Below the pieces are notes generated by a model. That model was not told the origin of the DNA and did not search any database. It saw only the letters and a list, made by a program, of their open reading frames with translations. Shown here in pieces: positions 17,672 through 26,700 of a stretch of 34,196 nt of DNA. The stretch spans positions 1 through 34,196 of the forward strand of contig JANXXJ010000165.1 of the NCBI GenBank assembly GCA_025350665.1, in the 5' to 3' direction. The position numbers were made by a program, and so were the translations under genes. Source of the stretch: Gemmatimonadota bacterium (GTDB lineage Bacteria; Gemmatimonadota; Gemmatimonadetes; Gemmatimonadales; GWC2-71-9). The stretch's first letter is position 1. The number at the start of each line of letters is the position of its first letter.

Positions 17672-18196
17672 ATGCGAACATCACCAGCATTGGAGGGGAT
17701 CCTCCTGTCGTCGGTCGGCTTGGTAAGGGACAGGGGCTTCGAAGGCTGGTCAATCGAGCGGGTGGCGAATGGCGCCCATTGCGCGAAGGCTTTGGTCTTT
17801 CACCACTACCGGAACCGACCCGGTCTGTTGCGCGCGACCGGCGTTCGGATCGCCGGCATGAGACTCGCGCGACGGCGGGGCGCGCTGGCCGGAGGCGGTA
17901 CAGATGCCCTCGACCGATTGTGGCAGACTATGGTGGAGGACGTCGAAACAGGGCTTACCAAGGCAACCTTCGGCCTGGCCGCTCACCACTACCCGACCCG
18001 ACGGCCAGAAGATCCGGCTCTGCTCCACGGGGCTATCGCGACGGCCCTGGACGTGCCGACCGACGCGTTGGCTGAGCCGCTCGCCGTGATGGCGATGCTG
18101 GACGGCCTCGAATTCCAGATGCTGCAGGCGGTCGAACCCGCCAGGGTTCGGCCATCGTTCGACCGCCTGTGGATCACCCTGATCGAATCGGTCTGA
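17672..18196 (+). CDS. TetR/AcrR family transcriptional regulator
   Basis: ILLSSVGLVRDRGFEGWSIERVANGAHCAKALVFHHYRNRPGLLRATG: TetR_N HTH; directly upstream of the efflux operon. Confidence 0.85.
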   Translation: MRTSPALEGILLSSVGLVRDRGFEGWSIERVANGAHCAKALVFHHYRNRPGLLRATGVRIAGMRLARRRGALAGGGTDALDRLWQTMVEDVETGLTKATFGLAAHHYPTRRPEDPALLHGAIATALDVPTDALAEPLAVMAMLDGLEFQMLQAVEPARVRPSFDRLWITLIESV

Positions 18197-18236
18197 CGCC
18201 GGCACTCAGCCGGCCCGAAAGCAGGCTAATGTTCCG

Positions 18237-19448
18237 ATGGTGAAGCATCTTCTCATCGTGGGCCTCATTGGGCTGATCGCGGCCCGGCCCGGCGTCGCGC
18301 AGCCCAGGCCCGTGACCCGCGCGGAGGCGTTGGCGTCGGCACTCGCGTCAGGCCCCAGACTCGCCGTGGCCCGGGCGGATTCCGGCGCAGCGGCGGCCGG
18401 CCTCGCCTTGGCCCGCGAGTTCGCCAATCCGGTCATCGGGTTCCAGTACACTGAAGACACACCTCGCCATCACTATTCCTTCGACCTTCCGCTCGACTTC
18501 CCCTGGCAGAGATCGGCCCGGGTAGGATCGGCGCGCGCGGCCCGCGATGCCGCCCTCCATCGGTACGCCTTCGAACGGGCGTCGATCGCGTACGACGTCG
18601 ACACCACCTACACCCGCGCGCTGGCCGGCGCGGCGCGAGCCGGTCTATCGGCCCGGTCGGCCCGGGATGCCGACAGCTTGCTGACGCTCGCGCGGCTTCG
18701 GCGCGATGCCGGTGACGCTAGCGAACTCGACGTCCAGCTCGCGCTGGTGAGCGCGGGACAACTCGCCAACGTCGCGGCCGCCGACTCATCGGATGCCACC
18801 ACCGCGCTGCTTGCGGTTCAGGCAGCGATGGGTCTGCCATCGGGCACTCCTGCCATTGCGCTCGCCGATACCCTCGACGCCGGCAGCCCGCCCACCACGG
18901 TGTCAGGGGATACGCCCCTTCTCGTCCGGGCCGCCGAGGCGCAGGCCCAATCTGCGGAACGAACCCTGAGCTTCGAGCGCCGGAGCCTCTTCACCGCTCC
19001 CGCGCTGTCGCTGGGCTACGACTCTCATGACCCCTCCGGCACCGGCGGCAAGGTGTTACCGATGATTGGTTTGGGTCTCCAGGTCCCGCTGTTCAACCAG
19101 AACCGAGGCGCTATCCGGCTCGCAACCGCCGAGCGCGATCGAGCGCAGGCGGAACTGGCCATGGCCCGAATCGAGGCCGGCCTCGCGCGGTCCCGGACCG
19201 AACGCGGGCTCGCGGTGGCGCAGGAACGGCTTGCCCGCAGCAGCCGGCTGGTGGGCGCGGCCGACCGGATCGCAGCGCTCTCGCTGCTGGCCTATCGGGA
19301 AGGGGCCGCCGCCCTGCCGGCGGTACTCGAAGCGCAGCGAACCGCGCGCGAGGCCTTGATCCAGTATTTCGAGGACGTCACCGCCGTACGAAATGCGGTG
19401 GGTCTGCTCCATCTGCTCACGCTGACCGAAGGGCGTTCCGACCGATGA
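18237..19448 (+). CDS. TolC family outer-membrane efflux protein
   Basis: Signal peptide ending GVAQPRPVTRAEAL; LALAREFANPVIGFQY, NQNRGAIRLATAERDRAQAEL; operon with HlyD/RND. Confidence 0.9.
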   Translation: MVKHLLIVGLIGLIAARPGVAQPRPVTRAEALASALASGPRLAVARADSGAAAAGLALAREFANPVIGFQYTEDTPRHHYSFDLPLDFPWQRSARVGSARAARDAALHRYAFERASIAYDVDTTYTRALAGAARAGLSARSARDADSLLTLARLRRDAGDASELDVQLALVSAGQLANVAAADSSDATTALLAVQAAMGLPSGTPAIALADTLDAGSPPTTVSGDTPLLVRAAEAQAQSAERTLSFERRSLFTAPALSLGYDSHDPSGTGGKVLPMIGLGLQVPLFNQNRGAIRLATAERDRAQAELAMARIEAGLARSRTERGLAVAQERLARSSRLVGAADRIAALSLLAYREGAAALPAVLEAQRTAREALIQYFEDVTAVRNAVGLLHLLTLTEGRSDR

Positions 19449-20485
19449 AACGCTTCGCCATCGCCGCCATGCTCCTGAGTGCCGCATGCGCCAGGAAAGA
19501 GGGCGCCCCCGCCGACGAGCACGTCCCGAGCGCCGTGACAGCCTCCGTGGAGACGGCGGGCTCCGTCACCTTCGATGAAATCGTGGATGCGGTCGGCGTC
19601 GTGGTCGCCCGGCCGGGCCACGTGGCCGTGCTCGCGGCCCCGGCGGCCACCCGGGTGGCCAAGGTGTTCGTAGCCGCCGGCGCGATGGTGAAGGTGGGTG
19701 ATCCGCTGATCGAGTTCGAACAGGCGCCGTTCGAGGCCGCGGCCCAAAGTGCCGAGGCGGCGCTCGCCGCGGCGGAAAGGACGCTGGCTCGAGCTACCCG
19801 CTTGGCAGAGGTCGGGGTTCTCCCCCGGAAGGAGGCCGACGTCGCGGCGTCCGAATTGGCGGCCGCACGGTCGGCGGCACTGATGGCCAGACGGGCCCGG
19901 GAACTATCCATACTGCATGCCCCGATCGCAGGCGCCGTCACCCGGATCAGCGCCATGCTGGGCGCGAGCGTCGACCCGTCAGTCCCGCTGGTCGAAGTGA
20001 CCGACTCGCGAGCGCTCGACGTGGTCCTGACGGTATCGCCAACGGATGCCGCACGAATCCGTCCCGGCCAGACCGTGACTCTGTTTGCGGGCACGTCGGC
20101 CTCGGAAGCCGCGCTAGGCGGCGGCCAGGTGGCGGACGTCGCCGCCATGGTTGACAGCGCGAGCGGTGGGGTGGCAATCAGAGTGACGATGGCCACGCCG
20201 ACGCGGCCCGTGCGGGTGGCCGAGCCGATGTTCGGCCGCATCGGGGTCGCGAAGCACGCGAATGCCGTGGTGGTACCACTCGAGGCCCTGGTACCCACCG
20301 GTGAGGGGTTCCAGGTATTCATCGTCGATGCTGCGGGTGTGGCGCACGCGACGCCGGTGACGATCGGTGGCCGATCCGACAAGATGGCCTGGATCACCGA
20401 TGGCCTCAAAGCCGGGGATCGTGTCGTCACCCGCGGGGCCTACGGCATCAACGACAGCAGCAAGGTCCTGACGGGGAAACCGTGA
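19445..20485 (+). CDS. RND efflux periplasmic adaptor subunit (HlyD/MFP family), lipoprotein
   Basis: LLSAACARK lipobox; AKVFVAAGAMVKVGDPLIEFEQAPFEAAAQSAEAAL, ILHAPIAGAVTRI, VPLEALVPTGEGFQVFIVD; ATGA overlap with the tolC-like gene. Confidence 0.92.
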   Translation: MKRFAIAAMLLSAACARKEGAPADEHVPSAVTASVETAGSVTFDEIVDAVGVVVARPGHVAVLAAPAATRVAKVFVAAGAMVKVGDPLIEFEQAPFEAAAQSAEAALAAAERTLARATRLAEVGVLPRKEADVAASELAAARSAALMARRARELSILHAPIAGAVTRISAMLGASVDPSVPLVEVTDSRALDVVLTVSPTDAARIRPGQTVTLFAGTSASEAALGGGQVADVAAMVDSASGGVAIRVTMATPTRPVRVAEPMFGRIGVAKHANAVVVPLEALVPTGEGFQVFIVDAAGVAHATPVTIGGRSDKMAWITDGLKAGDRVVTRGAYGINDSSKVLTGKP

Positions 20486-23400
20486 CCGGCGCTCCGACCA
20501 AACCCGGTCCTCGGGCCCTCTTCGACGTTCTAGCCTCCCAGCGGCGGTTCATTTACCTCGCGGTGGCGCTGCTGACGGCGGCCGGCATCTGGTCGGCAAC
20601 GCAGCTTCCCAGCGCGATCTATCCGGAGCTGACCTTTCCTCGGATCACCATCGTGGCCCAGGGCTCGAGCCTGGGGGCGCGGCAAGTGGTATTCGCGATG
20701 ACCCGCCCGATCGAAGAAGCGGTCAGCATCGTGCCGGGCGTGGTACGGGTGAAGACCCGTTCGATCCGGGGCGCGAGCGAGGTCAACATCACACTGGCGG
20801 AGAACACCGACATCGATCGGGCGCTGCAATTGGTCCGGACTCGTGTCGAACAGATCCGGGGTGACCTGCCTGCCGGGCTCGAGATCGAGATCGAGCGGCT
20901 GACGCCCAGCCTGTTCCCGATTCTCTCCTACAACCTCGAGGGCGGCGACGCGGCGGCGCTCTACGATATCGCCCGCTATCAGATCAAGCCGATTCTTTCC
21001 CGGATTCCGGGGGTTGGCCGAGTGGACGTCCTGGGCACGGATATCCGGGAGATTGAGGTGGTGGCGGATCCGTCGCGGCTGGCGGCCGCGGGCCTCACCT
21101 ACGATGGCCTGGCCAAGGCGATCCGCGAGGGTATCGCGGTGGACGCGGTCGGCCGGGTGGCGCGGGACTACAAACAATACCTGGTGGTCTCGGCGCAGGA
21201 GGCCCACTCGGCCGAGGACGTCGGCAACGTGGTCGTCAAGGGAACGCTCCGAGTTCGCGACGTGGCAACGGTGGTGCCCGGGACCGAAGATCACGTCCGG
21301 ATCGTGGCCGGGGACGGACGGCCGGCGGCGCTGATCACCGTCACGCGACAGATCGGCGGGAACACGGTCGCCGTGAGCGACAGCGTGGCGCAAGCCGCCG
21401 CTGCGATGGCGAAGACCTTGCCGGCCGGCGTCCGACTCAAGCCGGTCTACGACCAGGCGGCGCTGGTGCGGGACGCGGTGACGTCGGTGCGCGACGCGAT
21501 TCTGATCGGCGCCGGTCTCGCCATTCTGATCTTGCTGCTGTTCCTCCGCCACATCCGGATCACCGTCATCAGCGCGGCCGCCATCCCGCTCACGCTGGCG
21601 ATCACGGTGTTCATGATGCAGCTCCTCGGCCAGACTTTCAACCTCATGACCCTCGGCGCCATGGCGATCGCGATCGGCCTGGTGATCGACGATGCGGTGG
21701 TGATCACCGAGAACATCGTGCGCCAGATCCGCCTTACGGGCGACCGGACCTCGGCGATCCGGCATGCGGTGCAGGAACTGCTCTGGCCGGTGACGTCGAG
21801 CACGGTGACGACAGTCGTGGTCTTCCTTCCGCTGGGTCTGCTCGAAGGGGTCGTGGGTCAGTTCTTCGCGGCCCTCTCGCTCACGCTCACGATCAGCGTC
21901 CTGGTATCGCTGCTGCTGGCGGTTACCATCATCCCCCTGCTGGCGGATCAATTCCTCACGGCGGCGGACGCCGAGCACGATCAAAACACCGCGCCGCGCG
22001 GATTGCTGGCCCGGCTCGGCGCGGCGATCGACGCCCTCTCGGACCGGTATGAGCGGGCGCTCGGCGCCATGCTGCATCGGGGCGGGCTGATGATCCTGGC
22101 GGCCATCGTGCTGGTCGCGGCGGGCATCGGCGCCTACCGGCTCGTGGGCACCGGATTTCTGCCGGAGATGGACGAGGGATCGTTCATCCTTGACTACTGG
22201 ACCCCCGGCGGCACGGCACTGGCGGAAACCGACCGGCAGCTCCATGTGATCGAGAAGATCCTGGCCGAAACGCCGGAGATCTCCGCCACGTCCCGAAGGA
22301 CGGGCGCGGAACTAGGGTTGTTCGCAACGGAGCAGAACCGGGGCGACATCGCGGTCCGGCTGGCCGCGCCCTCGAAGCGGGAGCGATCGAGCGTCGAGAT
22401 CGTCGACGAGGTTCGGAAGAAAGTTCAGGCGGCCGTTCCGCGAGTTCGGGCCGAGTTCGTCCAGATCCTGTCCGACGTGCTGGACGATCTGTCGGGGTCC
22501 GCCCGGCCGGTCGAGATCAAACTATTCGGGTCGGACCTGGCGACGCTCGAGCGTTACGCCGACTCCCTGGCGCCCAAGGTGGCGAAGGTCGAGGGGCTCG
22601 AAGACTTCTTCGGCGGGATCGCGCAACCGAGCGCCGAGATGGCGATGAAAGTGCGTGGACCGGCCGCCGCCCGGCTCGGGCTGTCGGCCCAGGACGTGAG
22701 TGGCGCCGTGAGTGGCGCGCTCCTCGGCGTGGCGGCCGGGGAGATCCGGCTGGATGATCGGTCCATCGGCGTCCGGGTCCGGGCGCCCGACGCCGTTCGC
22801 CTCAACGCCGAACGGCTCGGCGCGCTGCCGGTGTTTGCCTCGGCGACCGGACGAGCCGCACCGCTGGGGGCGCTGGCCGATTTCAGCACGGCCGACGTCC
22901 GGAGCGAACACCTGCGGGAAAATCAGCAGCAGATGCTCGCGATCACGGCTGGCGTCGAACACCGGCCGCTCGGTGACGTGATGGCCGAAGTCAAGGAAAT
23001 TCTGCAGGCCAACCCGGCGCCTCCCGGAGTACGGGTCGACCTGGGCGGCCGCTATGCGAGTCAGCAGAAGGCATTCCGGGCGCTGATGCTGGTGCTCGGC
23101 CTGGCGGCGGTGAGCGTCATGGCCGTCATGGTGATCCAGTTCCGGTCCTTCGCCGAGCCCCTGGTGGTGCTCCTCGCGGCGCCGCTCTCGTTCGTGGGGG
23201 CGCTGGGCTTGCTGCTCGTGACCGGCACACCGCTCAACGTCTCGAGTTTCATGGGACTGATCCTCCTGATCGGCCTGATCGTCAAGAACGGCATCATCCT
23301 GCTCGATTTCACCCGGCGCCGGATGGAGGAGGACGGAGTGGACCTCGAAACCGGGATTCGTGATGCCGCCCGAGTCCGGCTCCGGCCGATCATGATGACA

Positions 23401-23589
23401 ACACTCTGCACGCTGTTCGGACTGCTGCCGCTGGCATTCGGAATCGGGGCCGGCAGTGAGTTGCAGAAGCCGCTGGCACTCGCGGTCATCGGAGGGTTGG
23501 CCCTGTCGACCCCGGTGACGCTCTTCGTGGTTCCGGCCCTGTTGGTGGCGGTCCGGGGGCGGGGGTACAGGGTAGGAAGTAGGAGGTAG
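20482..23589 (+). CDS. RND family efflux permease (AcrB/CusA superfamily)
   Basis: 1035 aa; QLPSAIYPELTFPRI, AIAIGLVIDDAVVITENIVRQI, GLILLIGLIVKNGIILLDFTRRRMEEG-like C-half, MMTTLCTLFGLLPLAFGIGAGSELQKPLALAVIGGL; GTGA overlap with the MFP gene. Confidence 0.96.
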   Translation: MTGAPTKPGPRALFDVLASQRRFIYLAVALLTAAGIWSATQLPSAIYPELTFPRITIVAQGSSLGARQVVFAMTRPIEEAVSIVPGVVRVKTRSIRGASEVNITLAENTDIDRALQLVRTRVEQIRGDLPAGLEIEIERLTPSLFPILSYNLEGGDAAALYDIARYQIKPILSRIPGVGRVDVLGTDIREIEVVADPSRLAAAGLTYDGLAKAIREGIAVDAVGRVARDYKQYLVVSAQEAHSAEDVGNVVVKGTLRVRDVATVVPGTEDHVRIVAGDGRPAALITVTRQIGGNTVAVSDSVAQAAAAMAKTLPAGVRLKPVYDQAALVRDAVTSVRDAILIGAGLAILILLLFLRHIRITVISAAAIPLTLAITVFMMQLLGQTFNLMTLGAMAIAIGLVIDDAVVITENIVRQIRLTGDRTSAIRHAVQELLWPVTSSTVTTVVVFLPLGLLEGVVGQFFAALSLTLTISVLVSLLLAVTIIPLLADQFLTAADAEHDQNTAPRGLLARLGAAIDALSDRYERALGAMLHRGGLMILAAIVLVAAGIGAYRLVGTGFLPEMDEGSFILDYWTPGGTALAETDRQLHVIEKILAETPEISATSRRTGAELGLFATEQNRGDIAVRLAAPSKRERSSVEIVDEVRKKVQAAVPRVRAEFVQILSDVLDDLSGSARPVEIKLFGSDLATLERYADSLAPKVAKVEGLEDFFGGIAQPSAEMAMKVRGPAAARLGLSAQDVSGAVSGALLGVAAGEIRLDDRSIGVRVRAPDAVRLNAERLGALPVFASATGRAAPLGALADFSTADVRSEHLRENQQQMLAITAGVEHRPLGDVMAEVKEILQANPAPPGVRVDLGGRYASQQKAFRALMLVLGLAAVSVMAVMVIQFRSFAEPLVVLLAAPLSFVGALGLLLVTGTPLNVSSFMGLILLIGLIVKNGIILLDFTRRRMEEDGVDLETGIRDAARVRLRPIMMTTLCTLFGLLPLAFGIGAGSELQKPLALAVIGGLALSTPVTLFVVPALLVAVRGRGYRVGSRR

Positions 23590-23758
23590 GAGGTAGGAAG
23601 TAGGAGGTAGGAAATGGGAAGTAGGGGCTAGGGGTGAGTGGCAGGAGGTGGGAAAAGCAACAGGGGGCGGAGCCTCGAAGGCTGAGGCCCGCCCCCTGCG
23701 ATTTACTACTTACTACCTCCTACTTACTACTGTCTGCTTACTACTTGCTACTCCCTAC
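23565..23758. repeat. Inverted heptanucleotide-repeat element: 13 + strand heptads (23565-23655), GC hairpin (23661-23698), 8 - strand heptads (23703-23758)
   Basis: + strand: GTACAGG GTAGGAA GTAGGAG GTAGGAG GTAGGAA GTAGGAG GTAGGAA ATGGGAA GTAGGGG CTAGGGG TGAGTGG CAGGAGG TGGGAAA; - strand from 23758: GTAGGGA GTAGCAA GTAGTAA GCAGACA GTAGTAA GTAGGAG GTAGTAA GTAGTAA; AAGTAGGAGGTAG shared by both arms. Confidence 0.95.
23661..23698 (-). terminator. Strong GC hairpin at the centre of the heptad element; probable intrinsic terminator, best on the minus strand
   Basis: CAGGGGGCGG-(A)-GCCTC loop GAAGGCT GAGGC-CCGCCCCCTG: 15 bp with a single A bulge; minus-strand flank TTGCTTTTCCC. Confidence 0.65.
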
Positions 23759-26700
23759 TCCTTCATCCCCGCCGCCGTCACCGGCGTTCCTTCCGCCCAC
23801 CACTGCTTCGCGAGCGGGCGAATCCGCGGGTAGATCTCGTTCAGCGTGTCGCCCTCGTAGAGACGGCCGTTCTTCATCACGTACTTGATGGTGTTGCTGT
23901 TCCGGATGTTTTCGATCGGGTCCTTATCGAGCACCAGGATATCGGCCATCTTGCCGACCTCGAGGCTACCGACGTCCTGGGCCATCCCGATGGCTTCGGC
24001 GCCGTAGATGGTCGAAACCCGAAGGGCGTCGTGGTTTGACATCCCGCCCATGGTCATGGCCCAAAGCTCCCAGTGGTTGCCGATGCCCTGGATCTGGCCG
24101 TGGGAGCCGGCCCCGATCCGGCCGCCCTTCTCGAGCAGCAGCTTGGCCCACTCGGCGTGCTTCGGGAAGACGTATTCCTCATCCATGAACCAGCCGCCGG
24201 CCTGGTAGCCGAAGCCGGGGCCACGGCGACGAGCCCGGCTGTCGATCTGACCCTTGGGCATGAAGGTGGCGAGCTTCTTGTTCCCGATGACGTTCTCGTG
24301 GGTATAGAAGTAGTTCTCGCCGAACGGACCGCCGTACGACACCAGCAGGGTCGGTGAGTTGGTGGTCTGGCTGGTCTTGAACAGCTCCGCCACATCGTCG
24401 AAGATCGGCGCGATCGGCATGGCGTGTTCGACGCCGGGATAGCCATCCATGGCGTGGGTCACGTCGAGGCGGAAGTCGAGCCCGCCTTCGGTGGTCGGCA
24501 TGAGGCCCAGTTCCTTGGCGGCCATGATGACCCACTGACGCTGCTGCCGGTTGCCCGTCATGTACATCTTGAGGGTCTTGGTGTCGTAGTACTGCGAATA
24601 GCGTTTGAGGATCGTCTTGGCATGATCGAGATCCCGAATGTTCTCACTTGAGAAGACGCCGGGGCCCGTGGAGTAGATCCGGGGTCCGATCATCGCACCC
24701 GATTCGACCCGGTCCTGATAGCTCAGAATATCGGTCGAGGCCGTCTGAGGATCGCGCGTCGTGGTCAACCCATAGGCCAGTGAGGTCAGGTACTGCCAGG
24801 TCTGTCCCGGGTGGACTTCCGGGATCAGCCACTGCGCGTGATAGTGCGTATCGACGAAGCCCGGCATCAGCGTCTTCCCGGTCACGTCGATGATCTTCGC
24901 GCCAGCGGGCACCGTAACCTGGCCCCGGGCGCCCACGGCAACGATCCGGTTGTCCTTGATCACGATGTCGGCGTCGGCGATGATCTCCTTGCCCTTCATC
25001 GTGATGGCTCGTCCCCCCCGCAGAACCACCGTGCCCCGGGGCACGTCGCGGGCGATCTCGACCGTGACTTTCATTTCCTCGGGCTTGTAGCCCGGCTTGT
25101 CGTCCTTCTTCGCAGCCGCGGCCGCCGGTTTGGCCTTGGTCGTGTCCGGTTTGGCTTTGGCCGAGTCGGCCTTGGGTTTGGCGGCGTCGGCGGCCTTGGT
25201 CGAATCCGCCTTGGCCTTGGCGGCCTTGACCGAGTCGGCGGTAAGGCGGGTTTCAAGATCGAACAACTTCACCTTGATTGAATCCGGCACCAGTTGCAGC
25301 GCCTTGATCAGGCTGTCGGCCTTGGACCTCAGGGTCTTGGCGCTGTCGCTCAAGGCCTGCTTGATGTTGGCGCTGTCCGCCTTGGCGCGGTTCATGGCCT
25401 TGAGGCTGTCCTCGACGACCTTGGCGCGGTCGAGGCTGTAGGTAAAGAGAACGTTGCCGAGGGAGAACCGAACGGTGCGGCCATCGGCGTTCCAGGAGGG
25501 GAACTCGCCGCCGACATCGGTCAGCTTTCGGACGGCAACGCCGCCGCCGCCCGCCACGTTGATGACAGGGGTCGGGCCGCCCACCTGAGGGAGCGGCAGG
25601 GTGTAGACATCGGACTGGACCTGGGCCAGCACCTGGTCTCCGGTCGGCGAGATCATGATGACGCTGGCCGGAAGGCCGGGACCGCCACCTTCGGCGGGAT
25701 CGAGTACCGAGGTTCGGAGCGCGTCGGCCCGGACCGGCATCACCCGCCGGGGCAGGACGATCATGCCATCATCGAGATCGACGCCGGCGCCGTTCGGCAT
25801 ACCGCCGAACCCGCCCGCACCTACGACCCGGATGTGCTGCTTCACATCGGTGCCGTCCCAGCGGAACGAGACGAGACCCTCGAAGAACCCGGAGGCATAG
25901 ATCCGGTCCGGCTGGTTCGTCACGAAATGGGGAATGTCGCGGCCCGCGGTGGGGGCGATCTGCACCGCGTCCCCACCGGACGACGGCAACCAGATGAAGT
26001 CGCCACCGCCTTGGGCCCCGCCGCCGTTGCCGGAGGCTTCGACCAGTTCACGCGCCGCCTGGCGCACAGCCACGATGCGGCTGCCGTCCGGATTCCACGC
26101 CGGGTTGGTGTAGAGCGCGGCCACCCTGGTCACCGCGACCGGAACGATGGTCTTGCCGTCGACGTTGGCCTTCATGATCTGGCCACCGGCCGCATCACCC
26201 CAGGTGATCCAGGCCACCGACTTCCCATCGGGCGACCACGACGGCTGGTACTCTCCCACATCGGCGGACGAGACCCGGAACGGTTTCCCGGCGGGCAGAT
26301 CCATCAGGTACAGGCGATCGTGTGACGTGAAGGCGATCCGCTTCCCGTCGGGCGAGGTCACCGCATCGCGGATCTGTTTGGCCACCAGATTGGCGGTGGT
26401 ATCCATCCGGTAGGCGAATTTCACTTCCGGCCCGACATCGGCCTTCACATCGGCGCTGAAGGGGATTTTGGTTGGCGCCGCCGATTTATCCACCGGCACG
26501 CGCCAGAATTCCCCGCCGTAGGAGATGACGATGGTCTTCGAGTCGGGCGTGAACGAATAGCCCGGCAAGGCGTCGAGCGTGGCCCGCGATTCGATATCGT
26601 CACGCTGGATCGGGTAGACCAGCCACGATTCGTCGCCGGTCTTGAGGTCGCGGAGCACCAGGCCGGTTTTGGCTTCGTGACGCGAGGCATAGGTAAGCCA

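Noticed and set aside
20530-22245. 571-aa - strand ORF antisense to the RND permease
   Set aside because: Arg/Asp/His/Gln-rich shadow ORF; the RND frame is unambiguous
23565-23758. CRISPR array interpretation of the repeats
   Set aside because: 7-bp contiguous units without spacers and in inverted orientation; no cas genes
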